Part shown: piece after piece, positions 50,224-59,415 of the stretch | How the letters are laid out: each line of letters begins with the position of its first letter | Position numbering within the stretch: position 1 is the stretch's first letter | Assembly (NCBI GenBank): GCA_038216465.1 | Contig: JBBQQC010000004.1 | Location: 62,001 to 126,000 of the forward strand | Direction: 5' to 3' | Length of the DNA: 64,000 nt | DNA from: JACCZX01 sp038216465 | GTDB taxonomy: Bacteria; Pseudomonadota; Gammaproteobacteria; Burkholderiales; Burkholderiaceae_F | Translations under genes and position numbers: made by a program | The notes under the pieces: generated by a model | What the model was told of the DNA's origin: nothing | Databases searched by the model: none | What the model saw: only the letters and a program-made list of their open reading frames with translations

Positions 50224-50976
50224 ATGCGCATTCTCGTATCCAACGATGACGGTTATCTCTCACCCGGCCTGACAGCGCTGGCCGAAGCGATGCGACCGTT
50301 AGGTGACGTTACGGTGGTCGCACCCGAACAGAACAGCAGTGGCGCCAGCAACTCGCTGACGCTGCACCGGCCGCTGACGATCAACTTGGCTGAAAACGGA
50401 TTTACGTTTATCAACGGCACGCCGAGTGACTGCGTGCATATCGCGCTGACCGGGCTGCTGGATCAGATGCCGGACCTGATTGTCTCCGGCATCAACAACG
50501 GCCAGAACATGGGCGATGACACGATCTACTCGGGCACGGTTGCCGCGGCGATGGAAGGTTATCTGTTCGGCGTGCCGGCCATCGCGTTCTCGCTTCTTGA
50601 TCGCGGCTTCGAGCACCTCGACGTTGCGGCCGACATTGCGCGCGTCGTGGTCCAGCGCTATATCGAGCACCCGATCGCGACGCCGTTCCTGCTGAATGTC
50701 AACGTACCAAGTGTGGCGCGGAGCCAGATCAAGGGGATCGTCGGCACGCGGCTGGGCAAGCGTCATCCGTCCGAGCCGGTAGTGCGCATGACCAATCCTC
50801 GCGGCGAGCCGATCTACTGGATCGGCGCGGCAGGCGCAGCGCGCGAGGGCGGACCCGGCACCGACTTTCACGCGACGGCGTCGGGCTACGTATCGGTGAC
50901 GCCGCTGCAGATCGACCTTACTCACACGGATCAGCTGGCAAGCGTTAGCGCCTGGCTTGCGAGCGCGGCCGATTAA
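50224..50976 (+). CDS. surE: 5'/3'-nucleotidase SurE
   Basis: SurE is a metal-dependent phosphatase for nucleoside monophosphates and polyphosphate. ATG 50224 gives MRILVSNDDGYLSPG, 250 residues, with the metal ligands in SNDDG, the Ser of NSSGASNS and the Asn of SGINNGQNMGDDTIYSGTVA. An upstream open extension overlaps tRNA-Pro and is not real. The stop overlaps pcm as TAATG. surE-pcm-nlpD is a conserved stationary-phase cluster. Confidence 0.97.
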   Translation: MRILVSNDDGYLSPGLTALAEAMRPLGDVTVVAPEQNSSGASNSLTLHRPLTINLAENGFTFINGTPSDCVHIALTGLLDQMPDLIVSGINNGQNMGDDTIYSGTVAAAMEGYLFGVPAIAFSLLDRGFEHLDVAADIARVVVQRYIEHPIATPFLLNVNVPSVARSQIKGIVGTRLGKRHPSEPVVRMTNPRGEPIYWIGAAGAAREGGPGTDFHATASGYVSVTPLQIDLTHTDQLASVSAWLASAAD

Positions 50977-51668
50977 TGACCCGCTCGCACACCTTGATGG
51001 GCGCAGGGGATCAGACCGCGAGCGGGTTGGTTTCCGCACGCGTGCGCGAGCGCATGGTCGAGCGCGTGCGCGAGCTCGGTGTGCGCGATCCGCGCGTGCT
51101 CGAAGCAATGCGCAATGTGCCGCGGCACATGTTTGTCGACGAAGCGCTGGCGAGTCGCGCGTACGAAGACACCGCGCTGCCGATCGGTCACGGGCAGACG
51201 ATTTCGCAGCCGTACATCGTCGCGCGCACGGCCGAGCTGGCCCTCGAAGACTTGCCCGACGCGCGCGCTGCGCGCGTGCTTGAAGTCGGTACCGGCTGCG
51301 GCTATGCAGCCGCGGTGCTGGCGCAATTATTCGGCGACGTCGTCAGCGTCGAGCGCCTGCGTGCGTTGCATGAACGTGCGCGCGAAAACCTGCGACCACT
51401 GCGCTTGTCCAACGTGCGCCTGATTCTTGGCGACGGCGCGCAAGGCGCGGCGGCTGCAGCGCCGTATCAGTGCATCGTTGCGGCTGCCGCCGGTGACGAA
51501 ATTCCGTCGGCCTGGATTGAGCAATTGCAGATAGCAGGCCGCATCGTGGCACCGGTGGGACGTTGGAATCAGCGGTTAACCGTCGCGGTCAAGGATGCAA
51601 ACGGTGGCGTGCGAGAGCACCGGAAGGAGCCGGTACGCTTCGTGCCGTTGCGCAGTGGTATCGCCTGA
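50976..51668 (+). CDS. pcm: Protein-L-isoaspartate O-methyltransferase
   Basis: Pcm methylates isoaspartyl residues to start repair of aged proteins. The 230-residue protein has an N-terminal segment with MFVDEALASRAYEDTALPIG and GQTISQPYIVARTAEL, the SAM-binding motif LEVGTGCGYAAAVLAQL and a C-terminal PVG...L region. Its start shares the A of the surE stop (TAATG). nlpD follows after seven bases. Confidence 0.96.
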   Translation: MTRSHTLMGAGDQTASGLVSARVRERMVERVRELGVRDPRVLEAMRNVPRHMFVDEALASRAYEDTALPIGHGQTISQPYIVARTAELALEDLPDARAARVLEVGTGCGYAAAVLAQLFGDVVSVERLRALHERARENLRPLRLSNVRLILGDGAQGAAAAAPYQCIVAAAAGDEIPSAWIEQLQIAGRIVAPVGRWNQRLTVAVKDANGGVREHRKEPVRFVPLRSGIA

Positions 51669-51675
51669 GGGTTGG

Positions 51676-52590
51676 ATGCAGAACAGATCGATCGTCAAAT
51701 GGGGTGCGTTGCTGTTGGTGCTGACGCTCGCAGCGTGCGTAAGTCAGCGGCCGGCGCCGGTCGTTGATCGTTCTGGGCGTGCGACGAGCGCGGCCGCGGC
51801 GCCGGCTGCCGCTGCGACCGTGTCGCGCGTCGCGAAGGATGGCATCTACGTCTCGCAACGCGGCGACACCGTGCCGAACGTCGCGCTCGCGTTTGGAGTC
51901 GACCCCAAGGATCTTGCGCGCTGGAACGGAGTGGCCGAGACAGGCGCCCTGATCCCCGGGCAAACGCTGCGCGTGACGCCGCCGGCGGAAGTGGCAACCG
52001 TAAGTCCGATCACGGGCAGTGGCCAGGCCGAGGTTCGTCCACTGCCGCCGTCCGGCACGCAGCCGCCGGGAGCGCCCGCACCTCTGCCTCCTGCTTCGAC
52101 GCCACCTGCTTCGGCACCATCGAGCGTGACCCCACCGGGTGTGGCACCGTCCCTGCCGGCGTCGCCCACACCGACGCCGCCGCCGGTACCGTCAGAGTCG
52201 ACACGCCCACCGTCACAGTCGCTGCCGTGGCTCTGGCCGACCTCCGGCAAAGTCATTGAAACGTTCGACGACCCGCGCAACAAGGGCATCGATATCGCCG
52301 GCAACGAAGGCGCGCAGGTGCAAGCCGCAGCGGATGGCGAGGTGGTGTACGTCGGCAGCGCGGTGCGCGGCTACGGCAACCTCGTGATCGTGCGCCACAC
52401 CGATGACTTCATCACGGCGTACGCTCACAACCGCAAAGTGCTGGTCGCCGAGAAACAAGCAGTCAAGCGTGGTCAGACGATCGCCGAACTCGGACGCTCC
52501 GATGCCGATCGCCCGAAGCTGCATTTTGAAATCCGGTATCAGGGCAAACCGGTGGATCCGCTCAAGTATCTTCCCGCACGATCGCAGTGA
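51676..52590 (+). CDS. nlpD: Murein hydrolase activator NlpD (LysM and LytM lipoprotein)
   Basis: NlpD activates cell-separation amidases such as AmiC at the septum. ATG 51676 follows GAGGGTTGG and gives 304 residues. Residues 1-20 are a lipoprotein signal with lipobox LAAC (Cys21). A LysM domain occupies about 57-105 (GIYVSQRGDTVPNVALAFG). A Pro-rich linker follows, then a LytM/M23 domain (about 190-300; NKGIDIAGNEGAQVQAAADG and RPKLHFEIRYQGKPVDPLKY) lacking the full zinc-ligand set, as expected for an activator. rpoS, the usual next gene, is absent here. Confidence 0.95.
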   Translation: MQNRSIVKWGALLLVLTLAACVSQRPAPVVDRSGRATSAAAAPAAAATVSRVAKDGIYVSQRGDTVPNVALAFGVDPKDLARWNGVAETGALIPGQTLRVTPPAEVATVSPITGSGQAEVRPLPPSGTQPPGAPAPLPPASTPPASAPSSVTPPGVAPSLPASPTPTPPPVPSESTRPPSQSLPWLWPTSGKVIETFDDPRNKGIDIAGNEGAQVQAAADGEVVYVGSAVRGYGNLVIVRHTDDFITAYAHNRKVLVAEKQAVKRGQTIAELGRSDADRPKLHFEIRYQGKPVDPLKYLPARSQ

Positions 52591-53366
52591 CGCCGGTTCT
52601 GGTTTTCGACATCGAGACAATTCCCGACGTCGCTGGACTGCGCCGCCTGCGCGCCGAGTGGCGCGATCTGGCCGATGCGGAAGTCGCAGAGAGTGCTTTC
52701 GAGGAGCGGCGCGGGAAAAGCGGAGCGGATTTCTTGCCGTTGTATCTGCAGCGCGTTATTGCAATCTCGTGCGTGCTGCGCAACGACTCAGGCTTTCGCG
52801 TCGGGTCGATCGGTGTGGCCGCCGATGCTGAAGCAACTCTGATCCAGAGCTTCTTCGGGATGATTGACCGGCACACGCCGCAGATGGTGAGCTGGAACGG
52901 CAGCTGTTTCGACCTTCCGGTACTGCACTATCGCGGATTGCTGGCAGGAGTGTCTGCCGCGCGTTACTGGGAGCTTGGCGCGGACGACCCCGAATTTCGC
53001 TACAACAACTACATCGGCCGCTATCACACGCGCCACATCGACTTGATGGACGTGCTCGCGCTGTACCAGTCGCGCGCCAATGCACCGCTCGACGTGCTGT
53101 CGAAGCTGGCCGGCTATCCGGGCAAGCTCGGCATGGACGGCAGCCAGGTGTGGCAGGCGTATCGGGATGGGCAGATCGAGCAGATCAGAAGCTATTGCGA
53201 AACCGACGTGGTCAACACCTATCTGCTGTTCAACCGCTTTCAGAAGATGCGCGGCGCACTGAACGACGAGCAGCTGGCCGCCGACGAAGCAATGGTGCGC
53301 GAATCGCTGCAGCGCCTGCCGGCGCCCCACTGGCGCCAATATCTGGAAGCCTGGCCAGCCCGCTGA
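52587..53366 (+). CDS. 3'-5' exonuclease, DnaQ/PolB-exonuclease-like
   Basis: GTG 52587 overlaps the nlpD stop (GTGA) and gives 259 residues. Exonuclease motif I is LVFDIETIPD near residue 5-14 with the catalytic Asp and Glu. WNGSCFDLPVL is ExoII (Asp) and YCETDVVNTYLLF is ExoIII. This is the predicted PolB-type 3'-5' exonuclease family without a polymerase domain. Its biological substrate is unknown; DNA or RNA end trimming is likely. It occupies the place where rpoS is expected, directly coupled to nlpD. Confidence 0.88.
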   Translation: MTPVLVFDIETIPDVAGLRRLRAEWRDLADAEVAESAFEERRGKSGADFLPLYLQRVIAISCVLRNDSGFRVGSIGVAADAEATLIQSFFGMIDRHTPQMVSWNGSCFDLPVLHYRGLLAGVSAARYWELGADDPEFRYNNYIGRYHTRHIDLMDVLALYQSRANAPLDVLSKLAGYPGKLGMDGSQVWQAYRDGQIEQIRSYCETDVVNTYLLFNRFQKMRGALNDEQLAADEAMVRESLQRLPAPHWRQYLEAWPAR

Positions 53367-53371
53367 GCTCG

Positions 53372-54718
53372 ATGGTGCGTGGCGAACGATTCGAAGTCGA
53401 GGTCGAGTCCCTCGACCAGGAAGGACGCGGCGTAGCTCATCGCGACGGCAAGGCCGTCTTCATCGAAGGTGCATTGCCCGGCGAAACCGTCGTTTACGAA
53501 GTTACGCGACAGAAAGCGAGATACGAGGCGGGGCGCGTCGTCGAGATCGCGCGCGAATCACCGCTGCGTGTCGTGCCGCGTTGTCCGCACGCGGGCCTGC
53601 ACGTAGGCGCCTGCGGCGGCTGCTCGATGCAGCATATTGACGCGCGCACGCAGGTCGCAACGAAGCAGCGCATTCTAGAGGACGCGTTGTGGCATATCGG
53701 TCGTGTGCGCCCGCAGACGATGCTGCGGCCGGTCGCCGGTCCGCCGTGGCGCTATCGCCATCGGGCTCGCTTCGCGGTGCGATACGTCGCCAAGAAGGGC
53801 GCTGTGCTGGTGGGCTTCCACGAGCGTGCGAGCAGTTATGTGGCCGACATCCGTCAGTGCGAGGTGGTGCCACGAAAGATCAGTGACTTGTTGCTGCCGC
53901 TGCGCGAGTTGGTGGCTTCGCTGACATTGCGCGAGCGTTTACCTCAGATCGAACTTGCGGTGGGCGGATCGATCGTTCTCGTATTGCGTGTGTTGGAACA
54001 ACCGACCGCTGCTGATTGTGAATTGCTGCGCGCATTCGCACGGTCGCACGATGTCGGGATCTGGCTGCAGCCGGCGGGGCCAGCGTCGGCGGCACCGCTG
54101 GATGCCGAACAGCCCGCGGTGCTCAAGTTGTCACTTCCCGAGTTCGGCGTGTCGATTCCATTCTTGCCGACCGATTTCACGCAGGTCAATCACAGCGTCA
54201 ATGAAGTTCTGGTGTCGCGCGTGGTGCGGCTGCTTGCTCCGACCGCAAGCGAGGCGGTGGTGGATTTTTTCTGCGGGCTCGGCAACTTCACGCTGCCGCT
54301 CGCCACGCGTGCTCGCAGGGTGATTGGGCTCGAAGGTAGCGCAGACTTGGTCGAGCGCGCGCGCGATGCTGCCGCTCACAATGGGCTGACGGACCGCGCC
54401 GAATTCGAAGCCCGTAACTTGTTCGAGATAACTGCGGATGACTGGCGCGGCCTGGTTGCTGACGCCGGCGCTGTCGACAAGGTGCTGATCGATCCCCCCC
54501 GCGAAGGCGCGCTGGCCGTCGCGCAGGCCATTGCTGATGGTAACGAGCAGCGTCCCTCCCGCGTGGTCTACGTGTCATGCAACCCGGCTACGCTCGCACG
54601 CGATTGCAACGTGCTGGTCAACCAGGGCGGATGGAGGTTACGCGCCGCCGGAGTGGTCAACATGTTTCCGCACACGTCGCACGTTGAGTCGATTGCCGTG
54701 CTGGAGCCGGCTGCTTAA
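53372..54718 (+). CDS. rlmD: 23S rRNA (uracil-1939-C5) methyltransferase RlmD
   Basis: RlmD (RumA) methylates U1939 of 23S rRNA. ATG 53372 gives MVRGERFEVEVESLDQEGRG, the TRAM domain, and 448 residues. Cluster cysteines are visible: RCPHAGLHVGACGGCSMQ and QCEVV for the [4Fe-4S] site. Methyltransferase motifs are FTQVNHSVNEV, VVDFFCGLGNFTLPLA, DPPREGA and VYVSCNPATLARD with the catalytic Cys. The earlier open frame overlaps the exonuclease gene and is not used. The 131 bases to ndk hold no gene. Confidence 0.95.
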   Translation: MVRGERFEVEVESLDQEGRGVAHRDGKAVFIEGALPGETVVYEVTRQKARYEAGRVVEIARESPLRVVPRCPHAGLHVGACGGCSMQHIDARTQVATKQRILEDALWHIGRVRPQTMLRPVAGPPWRYRHRARFAVRYVAKKGAVLVGFHERASSYVADIRQCEVVPRKISDLLLPLRELVASLTLRERLPQIELAVGGSIVLVLRVLEQPTAADCELLRAFARSHDVGIWLQPAGPASAAPLDAEQPAVLKLSLPEFGVSIPFLPTDFTQVNHSVNEVLVSRVVRLLAPTASEAVVDFFCGLGNFTLPLATRARRVIGLEGSADLVERARDAAAHNGLTDRAEFEARNLFEITADDWRGLVADAGAVDKVLIDPPREGALAVAQAIADGNEQRPSRVVYVSCNPATLARDCNVLVNQGGWRLRAAGVVNMFPHTSHVESIAVLEPAA

Positions 54719-54849
54719 CGCGAAGCATGTGCCGCGAACCGAGCGCTGCGTGTTAACATTTCAGGCTCACTTGCGCGTCGCAAGTCATTCATTTGTCGAG
54801 CTTTTTGTTTACTTGGCAGCCAGCAAGTGCGGGGAAAAAGGGTCAGCGG

Positions 54850-55275
54850 ATGGCGGTTGAACGGACGTTGTCGATCATCAAACCCGATGCAGTGGCTAAG
54901 AACGTCATCGGTGAGATATATGCTCGCTTTGAAAAGCGCGGATTGAAAGTGATCGCGGCAAAAATGATTGCACTGTCGCGCTCCGAAGCGGAGGGCTTTT
55001 ACGCGGTTCATCGCGAGCGGCCGTTCTTCAAGGATCTGGTGACGTTCATGGTGTCGGGTCCGGTCATGGTGCAGGTACTCGAAGGCGATAACGCCATTGC
55101 CAAGAACCGCGAATTAATGGGCGCGACGGATCCGAAGAAGGCGGCCGCGGGCACCATACGCGCTGATTTCGCCGACAGCATCGACGCCAACGCGGTACAC
55201 GGGTCCGATGCTGCGGCGACGGCGCAGGTCGAGATCGCATACTTTTTTCCCCAGATGAATTTGTATTCCAGATAG
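54850..55275 (+). CDS. ndk: Nucleoside diphosphate kinase
   Basis: Ndk equalises NTP pools by phosphate transfer through a His intermediate. ATG 54850 gives MAVERTLSIIKPDAVAKNVI, 141 residues, normal for bacteria. The catalytic His is His117 in NAVHGSDA, and the substrate-binding RERPFFKDLV and MGATDPKKAAAGTIRADFA are conserved. rlmN follows after six bases. Upstream open codons lack conservation. Confidence 0.98.
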   Translation: MAVERTLSIIKPDAVAKNVIGEIYARFEKRGLKVIAAKMIALSRSEAEGFYAVHRERPFFKDLVTFMVSGPVMVQVLEGDNAIAKNRELMGATDPKKAAAGTIRADFADSIDANAVHGSDAAATAQVEIAYFFPQMNLYSR

Positions 55276-55281
55276 GCAGCG

Positions 55282-56406
55282 ATGGCGCGCGTGAACCTGC
55301 TCGACCTCGACGCCGACCAACTGGCCGCGTATGTCAAGTCGCTCGACGAAAAGCCGTTTCGCGCGCGTCAGCTTTTACGCTGGATACATCGGCGCGGCGC
55401 GCGCGAGTTCGACGCCATGTCGGATCTTGCCAAGCCGCTGCGCGCCAAGCTCGTGCAACACGCCCAAATTGCAGCGCCGGCAGTGCTCAGCGATAAGATG
55501 GCCGAGGACGGCACGCGCAAATGGCTGCTTGACGTCGGGCTTGGCAACGCGATCGAAGCGGTGTTCATACCCGAGACCGAGCGCGGCACGCTGTGCATTT
55601 CGACGCAAGCTGGATGCGCGGTCAGTTGCGTGTTCTGTTCTACCGGCCGCCAGGGCTTCAACCGCAACCTGACGACTGCAGAGATCATCGGCCAGCTGTG
55701 GATGGCCGAACATGCGCTGCGCGTGGGCGGGGCGGCCTCTGATAACGATCGTGATCGCGCCATCTCGAATGTCGTGTTAATGGGCATGGGCGAGCCGCTG
55801 CAAAACTACGATGCGGTGCTGCCGGCGCTGCGACTGATGCTGGACGACAACGCATATGGGCTGTCACGCAGGCGCGTCACACTGTCGACGTCGGGCATGG
55901 TGCCGTTGATGGATCGCCTCGGCGCCGATTGCCCGGTGGCTCTCGCGGTTTCGTTGCATGCGTCGAACGACGCACTGCGCGACCAGCTGGTGCCGCTGAA
56001 TCGCAAATATCCGTTGCAGCAATTGCTCGCCGCCTGCCAACGGTACTTGCGCACCGCTCCGCGCGACTTCATCACGTTCGAGTACGTGATGCTGGCTGGT
56101 GTCAACGACACCGATCAACACGCCGAGGAACTGGTTGCTTTGGTGAGCGACGTGCCGTGCAAATTCAACCTGATCCCGTTCAATCCGTTCCCGCAGTCGG
56201 GATTCGAGCGCTCATCGCCGGACCGCATTCGAGCTTTTGCGCAACACTTGATTGACGCCGGCATCGTCACGACGACACGCAAGACGCGCGGCGACGACAT
56301 CGATGCGGCATGCGGCCAGTTGGCTGGCGATATTCGCGATCGAACACGGTTGAACCAGCGTGCAGGCAGCCGACGGATCATTCCGGTGGCCGCTCGCGCG
56401 CACTAG
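55282..56406 (+). CDS. rlmN: 23S rRNA/tRNA adenine-C2 methyltransferase RlmN
   Basis: RlmN is a radical-SAM enzyme that methylates A2503 of 23S rRNA and A37 of some tRNAs. The 374-residue protein has the radical-SAM motif CAVSCVFC near residue 113-120. The mechanistic cysteines are expected in this motif's neighbourhood and near the C-terminus (GDDIDAACGQLAGDIRD, Cys in AACGQ). STQAGC and GMGEPLQNYD are typical. It lies six bases after ndk and eight before pilF. Confidence 0.97.
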   Translation: MARVNLLDLDADQLAAYVKSLDEKPFRARQLLRWIHRRGAREFDAMSDLAKPLRAKLVQHAQIAAPAVLSDKMAEDGTRKWLLDVGLGNAIEAVFIPETERGTLCISTQAGCAVSCVFCSTGRQGFNRNLTTAEIIGQLWMAEHALRVGGAASDNDRDRAISNVVLMGMGEPLQNYDAVLPALRLMLDDNAYGLSRRRVTLSTSGMVPLMDRLGADCPVALAVSLHASNDALRDQLVPLNRKYPLQQLLAACQRYLRTAPRDFITFEYVMLAGVNDTDQHAEELVALVSDVPCKFNLIPFNPFPQSGFERSSPDRIRAFAQHLIDAGIVTTTRKTRGDDIDAACGQLAGDIRDRTRLNQRAGSRRIIPVAARAH

Positions 56407-56414
56407 GGGACTAA

Positions 56415-57224
56415 ATGAGATTTCGCCTGACCATTGGAATGGCGTTGGCATTGTCGGGCGCCGCTTGCACGACGACAACCACGACCACCATCAGCAACGA
56501 AGGCGTCTCGAAGACCACCGCAGCGTCGCCGACCAAGGCAACCGAGGCGGATTTGCGTACTCGCGCCCGCGCGCGTACCGATCTGGCTGCCGGGTATTAC
56601 CGCAACGGCCAGCTCGCAGTCGCACTCGAAGAAGCGCGGCGCGCCGCTGCGATCGATGCAAATTACGCCGAGGCGCACGGCCTCCTTGGTCTCATTTACA
56701 TGGATATGAAGGAGCAGCGCGACGCGGAGGCGAGTTTTCAGCGCGCATTGAAGCTCGATCCCGCCAATTCGGAGCTGAACAATAACTACGGCTATTTCCT
56801 GTGCAACACCAGTCGTGAGCGCGAGTCGATCGATTATTTCAACCAGGCGATTCGTGATCCGCTCTATCGCACGCCCGCACGCGCTCATCAGAACGCGGGA
56901 GCCTGCCTTCTTCGAATTAAGGACTACGAAGGTGCCGAGCGTCATCTGCGGCGTTCATTCGAACTCGACGCCGGAATGGCGGTGCCGAAGTTTCTGCTGG
57001 CGCGTCTTTACTTGAAGACGAACCAGATCGAGAAGGCCACGTTCTATTACAACGTGCTGGCCAAATCGGTCGAATCGTCGGCCGAGAGTTTGTGGCTCGG
57101 GCTGCGCGTCGCGCGCGCGAACGCTGATCTGCGTACCGAGACCCAGCTTGCAAACGAGTTGAAGCAACGCTTTCCGCAGTCGCCAGAAGCGGCAGCGCTG
57201 GCACGCGGCGATTTCGATGACTGA
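56415..57224 (+). CDS. pilF: Type IV pilus lipoprotein PilF (TPR)
   Basis: PilF/PilW lipoproteins bring the PilQ secretin to the outer membrane. The 269-residue protein has a lipobox SGAAC (Cys18), a Thr-rich stretch and then six or so TPRs (for example LAAGYYRNGQLAVALEEARR, DANYAEAHGLLGLIYMDMK and DPANSELNNNYGYFLC). It starts after AGGGGA. The rlmN-pilF-rodZ order is conserved. With fimV in the same window this supports type IV pili. It overlaps rodZ by eight bases. Confidence 0.95.
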   Translation: MRFRLTIGMALALSGAACTTTTTTTISNEGVSKTTAASPTKATEADLRTRARARTDLAAGYYRNGQLAVALEEARRAAAIDANYAEAHGLLGLIYMDMKEQRDAEASFQRALKLDPANSELNNNYGYFLCNTSRERESIDYFNQAIRDPLYRTPARAHQNAGACLLRIKDYEGAERHLRRSFELDAGMAVPKFLLARLYLKTNQIEKATFYYNVLAKSVESSAESLWLGLRVARANADLRTETQLANELKQRFPQSPEAAALARGDFDD

Positions 57225-58116
57225 ACACGATGCGATCCCCGACGAGCATGCCGCGAACGACGGCCGTGCCGGCGAGACATCGCGTGACGAGATGGCGCTC
57301 GTCGCGGGCTACGGCGCGCTGCTTGCGCGGCAGCGGCAGAGCGCCGGGCTCGGCGTCACCGATGTCGCCGCCACGTTGCGTTTGCACCCCAACCAGGTAC
57401 GCGCAATCGAGCAGGAAGATCTGGCACGGCTGCCTGCTCCGGCGTATGTACGAGGCTTCATTCGCAGCTATGCGCGCGTCGTTAAGCTGGATCCGACCCC
57501 GCTGCTGAATGATCTGAATGCCAAGCTCGCTCCCGTCAGCGAGTCTGTCGTCGATACGCTGGCGACCGACTATGCGGCGGCGCGTGCTGCGGGCCGCGAG
57601 CGGAGGTTTCCGCAATGGGTGTTCGCGATAGCGCTGCTCGTTCTGGTTGCACTTGGAGTAGTGGGGTGGCAAGCAACACAGCGGCCACAGACGTCATCGC
57701 CTGAGTCTGTTGCGGTGCAGCCCGCGCCTGCCGCAGCGGCGCTCGTTACCACGCCGGAGCCGGCCGCAGCGCCTGCAGCTAGTGGCGGCGCGACGGCGGC
57801 AGTTGCTGCGGATCCGGTTCCCGCCCCTGCCGATGCCGCGGAGCCGACAGTCGCGCCGAGCGTCGTCGCCAATGGAACTGCTCCGACGCTGCTGCTGCGT
57901 TTTGACGGTACGTCGTGGGCCGAGGTAACGGATCGGGGCGGAAAGATCTTGTTGTCACAGCTGAGCTCTGCAGGCACTGAGCACGCGCTCGATGGCGAAT
58001 TGCCGTTGACGGTCGTGATCGGCGATGCGAACTTTGCGTCGGTCGAGGTTCGCGGCGCCGCGTTCAACCTGCAACCGTTCATCCGCAACAACGTTGCCCG
58101 CTTCACGGTCAAGTAG
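57217..58116 (+). CDS. rodZ: Cell shape protein RodZ
   Basis: RodZ links MreB to the elongation machinery. The 299-residue protein has an N-terminal helix-turn-helix domain that binds MreB (about 35-105; GYGALLARQRQSAGLGVTDV and YVRGFIRSYARVVKL), a membrane helix near residue 133-150 (WVFAIALLVLVALGVVGW), a Pro/Ala-rich linker and a periplasmic DUF4115 domain (LLLRFDGTSWAEVTDRGGKI to the end). It lies within the usual pilF-rodZ-ispG group and overlaps pilF by eight bases. Confidence 0.95.
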   Translation: MTEHDAIPDEHAANDGRAGETSRDEMALVAGYGALLARQRQSAGLGVTDVAATLRLHPNQVRAIEQEDLARLPAPAYVRGFIRSYARVVKLDPTPLLNDLNAKLAPVSESVVDTLATDYAAARAAGRERRFPQWVFAIALLVLVALGVVGWQATQRPQTSSPESVAVQPAPAAAALVTTPEPAAAPAASGGATAAVAADPVPAPADAAEPTVAPSVVANGTAPTLLLRFDGTSWAEVTDRGGKILLSQLSSAGTEHALDGELPLTVVIGDANFASVEVRGAAFNLQPFIRNNVARFTVK

Positions 58117-58125
58117 CCGCTGCGC

Positions 58126-59412
58126 ATGAATCGTCCGATAGAGCTGTCCAACTGCATTCCGCGGTCTGCGCAGCCCGCTGCGCGGCGCGCTACGCGGCAG
58201 GTACATGTGGTCTCCAGCACGGGGCGCGTGGTCCGCATTGGCGGCGAAGCGCCCGTGGTCGTGCAGTCGATGACCAACACCGATACGGCCGACGCGATCG
58301 CCACCGCGATTCAGGTGAAGCAACTCGCTGAGGCCGGATCGGAAATCGTGCGGATCACCGTCAACTCGCCCGAAGCGGCAGCCGAAGTTGCTCCGATTCG
58401 CGAGCAGCTGGACAAAATGGGAGTCGACGTTCCGCTGGTCGGCGATTTTCACTACAACGGCCACAAGCTGTTGACGCAATTTCCCGCGTGCGCACAGACG
58501 TTGGCGAAATACCGGATCAATCCCGGCAACGTGGGCCGCGGCGCCAGGGGCGATGACAATTTCGCGCAGATGATTGAGGTTGCTTGTCGGTATCGCAAGC
58601 CGGTGCGCGTCGGTGTTAATTGGGGCAGCCTCGATCAGGAACTGCTCGCGAAGATGATGGATCAAAATGCGCAGCGCACCCAACCGCTCGATGCGAAGGC
58701 TGTGTTGCGTGAAGCGCTGGTCGAGTCCGCTATCGCGAGCGCCGCGCGCGCCGAAGCGCTGGGCCTTGGCCAGGACATGATCTGTCTGTCAGCCAAGGTC
58801 AGTGGCGTGCAGGATCTGGTTGCGGTTTATCGCGAGCTGTCGCGGCGCTGCGACTATCCACTGCATCTCGGCCTGACCGAGGCGGGCATGGGCAGCAAGG
58901 GAATCGTGGCGTCCACCGCAGCGCTGTCGGTGCTGTTGCAAGAGGGGATCGGCGACACGATCCGCATCTCGCTGACGCCAGCGCCCGGCGAGTCACGTAC
59001 GACGGAGGTGCAGGTTGCGCAGGAGATATTGCAGACGATCGGACTGCGCGCGTTCACTCCGATGGTCGTTGCGTGCCCAGGTTGCGGCCGCACCACGAGC
59101 ACGTTCTTTCAGGAGCTGGCTGACGACATCCAGTCGTGGCTGCGCGCGCAGATGCCTCTGTGGCGCGCCGACTATCCCGGCGTCGAGTCGATGAGCGTCG
59201 CGGTGATGGGGTGTGTCGTCAACGGGCCGGGCGAAAGCAAACACGCGAACATCGGAATCAGTCTGCCGGGGTCCGGCGAAGCACCCGTCGCGCCCGTGTT
59301 TGTCGACGGCGTTCGTACTGTGACGCTGAAAGGCGATCGCATTGCCGCCGAATTTCAAACGATCGTCGACCAGTACGTGCGCCGTACTTACTCGGTTCCC
59401 GCGCATCATTAG
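58126..59412 (+). CDS. ispG: 4-hydroxy-3-methylbut-2-enyl-diphosphate synthase (flavodoxin/ferredoxin)
   Basis: IspG converts MEcPP to HMBPP in the MEP isoprenoid pathway using a [4Fe-4S] cluster. The 428-residue protein has the family segment QSMTNTDTADAIATAIQVKQ and GDFHYNGHKLL. Cluster cysteines are in VVACPGCGRT and VMGCVVNGPGES. It requires the Fe-S machinery encoded by the isc operon of this window. Start and stop are close-packed with rodZ and hisS (nine and three bases). Confidence 0.98.
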   Translation: MNRPIELSNCIPRSAQPAARRATRQVHVVSSTGRVVRIGGEAPVVVQSMTNTDTADAIATAIQVKQLAEAGSEIVRITVNSPEAAAEVAPIREQLDKMGVDVPLVGDFHYNGHKLLTQFPACAQTLAKYRINPGNVGRGARGDDNFAQMIEVACRYRKPVRVGVNWGSLDQELLAKMMDQNAQRTQPLDAKAVLREALVESAIASAARAEALGLGQDMICLSAKVSGVQDLVAVYRELSRRCDYPLHLGLTEAGMGSKGIVASTAALSVLLQEGIGDTIRISLTPAPGESRTTEVQVAQEILQTIGLRAFTPMVVACPGCGRTTSTFFQELADDIQSWLRAQMPLWRADYPGVESMSVAVMGCVVNGPGESKHANIGISLPGSGEAPVAPVFVDGVRTVTLKGDRIAAEFQTIVDQYVRRTYSVPAHH

Positions 59413-59415
59413 GCG

